DNA of 64,000 nucleotides, taken from assembly GCF_019320115.1 (NCBI RefSeq), contig NC_089598.1, positions 25,778,657-25,842,656 on the forward strand, read 5' to 3'. The stretch is from Miscanthus floridulus (lineage: Eukaryota; Streptophyta; Magnoliopsida; Poales; Poaceae). The notes under the pieces were generated by a model, which was not told the origin of the DNA, did not search any database, and was given only the letters and a program-made list of their open reading frames with translations. Of this stretch, positions 59,486 to 64,000 are shown piece after piece. Within the stretch, counting starts at the first letter, position 1; every line of letters begins with the position of its first letter. Both the position numbers and the translations under genes were made by a program.

Positions 59486-60165
59486 CACAACTTATCAGCG
59501 AGGTTGAGATTGTCTCTGAACATGACCATTTGCTTATCTGGAAGAGGCTTAGTGAAGCCATCGGCGATCTGATCCGTAGTGCTGATGAATCTGATATCCT
59601 AGGCTGCTTTGCTGCAACTTGTTCGCGTACAAAATGAAAATCAATCTCTATATGCTTGGTGCATGCATGAAATACAGGGTTAGCCGATAGGTACTTTGCA
59701 GTCAAGATTATCACACCTATAAAATGCTGCCAAAGGATGTGGAATACCTAACTCATCAAGTATTTTTTGTATCCACATTACCTCTACAGTAGCAGTTGGC
59801 CAAAGACTTGTATTTAGCTTCTGTAGTTGATCTTGAAACCTGTAGGCTGTTTTCATTACGCACTATGACACTAGGTTGCAACCTAGGAATACAGCAAAGC
59901 CATCTGTAGATCGTCTGTCAGCAGGGCAACCGGTCCAATCAACATCTGAAAAAGCACTTACAACCATAGAGTTAGATTTTCTAATTTTTAACCATAGGCC
60001 GATTGTTCCTTATACATATCTCAATATTCTCTTCACAGCTTCCCAATGAACGGTCGTCGGTGAAGTGACGGAATTGACAAACTTTGTTGACCGAAAAAGA
60101 CAGATCTGGTCATGTGAGGGTGAGATACTGGAGAGCTCCAACAATGCTCATGTATCTGGTTGAGT
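59486..60165 (-). pseudogene. Copia RNase H and polyprotein end, third copia element
   Basis: Minus-strand translation over several frames gives RYMSIVGALQYLTLT, then NKVCQF, a DRLPC/STGG-like RNase H segment, VSRSTTEAKYKSLAN with the RNase H Ser-Thr-x-Ala-Glu region, and near the end [15 protein letters not shown]. This is the RNase H and C-terminus of a copia polyprotein of a different lineage from the SIRE-type elements (short LTR, different motifs). It is full of stops and frameshifts. Its 5' remainder is cut off by the CACTA element at 60166. Confidence 0.8.
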
Positions 60166-60179
60166 CACTATGTCAAAAT

Positions 60180-60600
60180 ACCCCTACCACTGCCGGTTCA
60201 AAATACCCCATCACTGCCGGATTTTGAACCGGCACAACCATACCGGTAGTGATGAGGGTAAGCTATCACTGTCGGTTTCTACAAACCTGCAGTGTTCTTT
60301 AACTTCGCTGCTGGTTCTTTACACAACCGGCGATATTCATATCCACCAACACTGCCGGTTCATAAGACCACCCGGTAGAGCTCAGTTCCAACAACACTAG
60401 TCGGTTTGTGTTTTAACCAGCAGTGTTGTAGTAAGAATCACTGCCGGTTTGTGACAAGAACCGGCAGTGATGGCTAAGCCAACGCTGCCGGTTTGTGGCT
60501 CGAGCCGGCAGTGCCATCACTGCCGATTTTGTTGCTAACCGATAGTGATGTTTACGACAACACTACTGGTTTTCTGATAAATGGCAGTGACATCACGTTC
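60180..60600. repeat. CACTA subterminal repeats
   Basis: About fourteen variants of CACTGCCGGTT or AACCGGCAGTG, often as facing pairs a few tens of bases apart (for example 60431-60469). In En/Spm-type elements such arrays bind the element's regulatory transposase protein (family knowledge). Confidence 0.9.
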
Positions 60601-60806
60601 GTAATTTATTGTTTTATAATTGATTTTAATTTATATTTTTTCGTGGAATCGGGTTTCGCTTTATATACAGCTACGTAGACTGACAGATACATCAATATTA
60701 AATATTACAAATGTTATGGTTACAATTCAAATGTTCTTATCCACATCTCGATCCCTCAAAATTAAAAAGAAATGTTCTTGGACTTCACACATGCTTCTCG
60801 GACTTC

Positions 60807-62036
60807 TTACAATAATCTGGCGAGCCGCTCTGGGCCATACTGGTCCTTGTACTTCACGGATTGTGCAATGGAAAATACTCCATCTTTTTCCAATACCTTG
60901 GCTAAGATGAATTTTGCCAGCTCCGATTGCAGTGCAATGATCTCCATGTCTAACAGCCTTTCGTGGTTATATTTCTTGCGCTGTCATTCAAAAAAGATGA
61001 TATCCAAAGAGGAACAGTAAATATTTTGTTGAATTATTAACAGACATAAATGAAATGGGGATTATACACACCAACTTATCGGCTTCTTCTGATTTTTCGC
61101 CGATGTAGCGAAGCATTGCCCACATTACATAAAACATGCATTCATTGTTTCCCGTCGGCTGTGATAGGTACTTCCCCTCCATTTCGACAACCTTGAATGT
61201 GACCAGCTTCCCACCGATATGTCTTATTCGGACACTGAGCAACATTAAAAGGAGAAACATTAGAAAGCAGTATGTGTGATTTGAAAATAATATGTTATTA
61301 GGATCGCTTACTAATTCAGCACTGCCACCAGTGCATCTAGATGATGAAATGGTTTTTTCTTCGAGTCCCACACCTCGATAAGATTTTTGGCAAGATTAAC
61401 ACAAATAAAGATGAAATGGTTGCTGCAATCATAGAATCCTAATTATTGAATAATCTTAACAAAAAAAGAAGAATAAAATTAAAAGCCGAGAACACATACT
61501 CGCAGTTGTAGGCTAGAAGTATGTGGGTTTTGTTCTTCATCGTGAATTCGTCAAAAATAGCGATCAATCTCTGTTTCAAGTGTTCCACGTCACATCCATA
61601 GAGGCCTAGACATGTCCTCTCATTGACTCGCAAGGGGTCCAAGAAGCCTATGCAATCCCATTTGCTTTTTAGAATGCAAAATTTTGCTATACACCTACAT
61701 AAAAATCGATGGAAGTGCTCAAACGTTATCAATTTATGTCTCGAGAGAGTAGTTAATTGTAATATCGTGCGTGTAGGGTACTTACATAGTCCACAAGCAT
61801 CAACATTTGAACATCGAGAGAGCATTTCTGGTATAGGTGGAACAAGCACTCCCACTCGATATCGAACTTCTATTCTTCAGGATAATGGAAAACATGTGGC
61901 GAATGGATAATAACCTCAAAACCAAAGTCATCCATCTCTGTTGCTTGAGCCATGTAATATTCATGTAACTGGCTCATATATGTTGTCAGATTTTTATACT
62001 TATGATCGAGAACCAAAAGATTGCACCTTTCATACT
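60807..62036 (-). pseudogene. CACTA-encoded Ulp1-like cysteine protease region
   Basis: Exons on the minus strand: a first one through about 61823 (MDDFGFEVIIHSPHVF..., stop, KFDIEWECLF); one starting at about 61690 with KSKWDCIGFLDPLRVNE and ILLAYNCD; one with NHFIFICVNLAKNLIEVWDS; one with VRIRHIGGKLVTF and QPTGNNECMFYV (61072 end); and the last, 60980-60807, ending PERLARLL-stop. His (NHF), Asp (VWDS) and the Gln...Cys pair (Q-P-T-G-N-N-E-C) match the Ulp1 (C48) catalytic set. Such domains are common in grass CACTA and MULE genes. A TAG after YPEE breaks the frame, and one exon border near 61700-61800 is uncertain. Confidence 0.75.
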
Positions 62037-64000
62037 TCATTGCCGGTGTTGCGTCCCTTGTACATCATAATAGATGGTCGCAGTCTCTTTCATGGTTAAT
62101 CCTACGTTGTCTTCGACGTACTTCTGTATATTCCTTAAATCTTTATTGTGTATTTCTTTGTCTCTTGTTGTAGCGTATTTATTCTGTGTTTGCCTTTCGA
62201 ATTTGGACTTCAACAAAAATGAAGGCAGTGAGGCACAAAGATTGAAGAAACTAACACAATCTTCCTTCAAGATGTGTGCTGTAAATTTTTCTTTCATCAA
62301 GGTGGTAACGCTGCCACTGAACGACCTTTTTCTTTTCTGTTGGTCCACTTTGAGAGCATTAGCGACCGAATCCAAGGACCTTTTCTACGACTGTGAGGAT
62401 GTCCTTGATCTTATTTTGGGCTGAGGTGGAGGAGGAGGAGGAGGATGACGATGAGAATTCTATTTTCCCGACGCTGATGAAGATGGAGGAGGAGGATGAG
62501 TCTCTTTTCTCGGGGCTAATGAAGATGGAGTCAGACGAGGAGGAATAGAAGGAGACCTCTGTCTTCACGGGGGTGATGGCTCCGGATGAGGAGGGGAGTG
62601 ATCTCTATTGGGAGATGGTGAGTGATCATCGCGGGTGGGCAAAGACTCACAGTCGTCCTCATCATTAGAGGACAATTGATGGTTAAGCTTAATGAAGCGC
62701 TTGCGCCAGGCCACTTAAGAGCCCTTGTTTTGACCAAGTTTCAGCCTGTTTTCCGCTACGGGGTACTCAATGAGTATCTTGTTAATCTTCTTATCAAGTA
62801 TTCTATCAATGGTGACACGAGCATACCCTTGTGGAATTGGGTGGCCATTAATTGTCCCGTCTCCCATAGGCCAGGCCTGGCCAAGCACCACCTTGTCCTT
62901 TGTCCATTCCTGATGGATGTACAACTTGACATTGACAGGTTTAGTGATGTTGTCCACCGGATGAGGCACATTCGCCTCTTCTTCATCGAACGGGGTCAAT
63001 CCGTAGCTGCTGTGACCCCTAAACTGTGGGCTAAAGGCAGTAGGAGTAGGGTTTTGTGGTACTCCTGACCCCTTGGATAGCAAAATTTGCTCGACTCGTG
63101 CTTCAACAGTCACGTTAATCCGTGCTTCCATTTTGTTTCCATCTCTTTTAGTCACCTCAAATACTCTGCATCCTATTTTGCTCTACCCCTCGAGCGGCTT
63201 CGGTAAGTGTTAGATTCTTGGGGGAATGCTAGTTTCCAAGGAACAACACCGGTTCCTCTAGTGTGACTAGGGTGCTCCTTGGTTCTGAGTGCTTGGGTGA
63301 GCACGTCTTTCTCCCTATTAGAAGTGCGAGTCCCTTGCTGCTCCTTAGTTACCTGGGAGATCCTCTGGATGAGTTCGCTCATGGGTTCATTTGTGGAGCT
63401 AAAGCTCCCATCCTCAGTGTGTCATACATTCCTCCCCATACAGTATAATACCGATCTAGGCTCCCAATCGACTGTCTCAACCTAAACGCCTTCCTTAGCA
63501 AGGCGATCCATCTTTTGAAGTTCTGCTTCAAATTCTGGCATCTTTTTGGCGTAGCCACGAGAGCCGAGATGATGAGGATTCATTGCTTTCTATGAGTTCT
63601 CCTTATTCTTCCTGCTTAGTGCTAAGTACTCCTCGGATAACATGTATTCCTTGAAATCCTGCTAGAAGTCCTTCTGCTTGCTAAACTGTCCACCATCGAA
63701 ATCTGGCTCTTTATTTTGGAGGACAAAATTCTTGTACAATGTCCCCTTGAAATTCTTGAAGCATATCCTCATGATTTCTTTTGCTTTTTTCTTGACTAAC
63801 TCCCTGTCATACTCGGTTGGGAAAGTGAAATACTCTAGGATCTTGACATCCCATATGTAATCCTTCTCACTTTTGGGAACCCTCCACGGGTCATCATCTT
63901 TCCCAATCCACTTCATGTACCTAATCGGGATGAAGTACCTAACAAGTAACCCGAGGATAGTCTTGTATTTGATCAAAGTTATAGGCGGTGAGAGTGGATC
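62037..64000 (-). pseudogene. CACTA Transposase_24 / DUF8039-like coding region, partial
   Basis: It enters from beyond the window. MIKYKTILGLLVRYFIPI, RMCFKNFK-like and FVLQNKEPDFDGG (63662-63976) resemble the start of Transposase_24 (Ptta/En/Spm). HHLGSRGYAKKMPEFEAELQ (about 63500-63580) and the TRGTGVVPWKLAFP, TYRSRSRG block (63173-63382) are usual downstream blocks. 62715-63155 (VKLYIHQEWTKDKVVLGQAW, IPQGYARVTID) resembles DUF8039. A proline/serine-rich linker with three in-frame stops (62390-62640) and KVDQQKRKRSF lead to the protease. TAG at KENS-stop-KAMN also breaks it. It is one decayed open frame on the minus strand. Confidence 0.75.

Larger units (their letters stand above)
60166..64000 (-). 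mobile_element. CACTA (En/Spm) transposon, one end, continues past the window
   Basis: The terminus is CACTATGTCAAAATACCCC at 60166, interrupting copia RNase H. The next 430 bases hold many inverted and direct copies of CACTGCCGG(T)/ACCGGCAGTG. Coding remnants typical of grass CACTA elements follow: a Ulp1-like protease and, upstream, Transposase_24 and DUF8039-like segments. The 3-bp target duplication (AGT at 60163-60165) cannot be confirmed because the other end lies outside the window. Confidence 0.85.

Noticed and set aside
60180..60600. Regularly spaced short inverted repeats that might suggest a CRISPR-like array or hairpin RNA gene
   Set aside because: Unit length and spacing are irregular and orientation alternates. 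They sit at a CACTA terminus, where subterminal repeats are expected.

Overview
This window is nuclear DNA from a grass (Poaceae). The panicoid/Andropogoneae side (sorghum, sugarcane, Miscanthus, maize) is my guess from the retrotransposon families and Tourist-like MITEs, not a proof. There is no bacterial-style gene organisation. Introns have GT/AG borders, and almost all of the 64 kb is nested transposable elements around one apparently intact host gene.

Host gene: a three-exon gene on the minus strand (coding 32006 to 30772) encodes a Protodermal Factor 1-like (PDF1) secreted Pro/Gly/Ser-rich protein. A decayed copy of only its 3' end (last codons, stop and 3' flank) lies at 15060-15261. 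A fragment of a DUF627 (UCH-related) gene lies upstream at 32880-33186, inside a segment with inverted ends.

Layout. (a) 1-14660: a TE-associated GRF zinc-finger gene split by a Ty3/gypsy chromovirus (178-14056, minus) with LTRs of about 4.3-4.5 kb. (b) 14661-15716: old host sequence including the PDF1 relic. (c) 15724-30415: a hAT element bounded by short TIRs and a 7/8-matching 8-bp duplication. It carries a solo LTR of the same gypsy family (17833-29815), which carries a Ty1/copia SIRE/Maximus-type element (18181-26089), whose 3' LTR carries a Tourist-like MITE (25270-25591). This gives four levels of nesting with target duplications at each. (d) 30416-34400: PDF1 and a MITE cluster. (e) 34400-57860: a broken Mutator-like (MULE) transposase gene with a plant mobile domain-like tail and a convergent GRF gene. 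It is split by a gag-only, pol-less copia element (37122-51080), which holds another solo gypsy LTR (44324-48271). A third solo LTR in opposite orientation (53227-57497) splits the GRF gene. (f) 57865-60165: unclassified repeat-like DNA and the 3' end of another copia element. (g) 60166-64000: one end of a CACTA element with subterminal repeats, a Ulp1-like protease and Transposase_24/DUF8039-like coding remnants; it runs off the window.

All transposon genes seen here carry stops, frameshifts or lost catalytic residues, so none looks autonomous. I found no tRNA, rRNA, CRISPR array or operon. The value of the window is a readable insertion chronology and several small capture or rearrangement events. 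Family assignments come from recognising protein motifs by eye; no database search was run.
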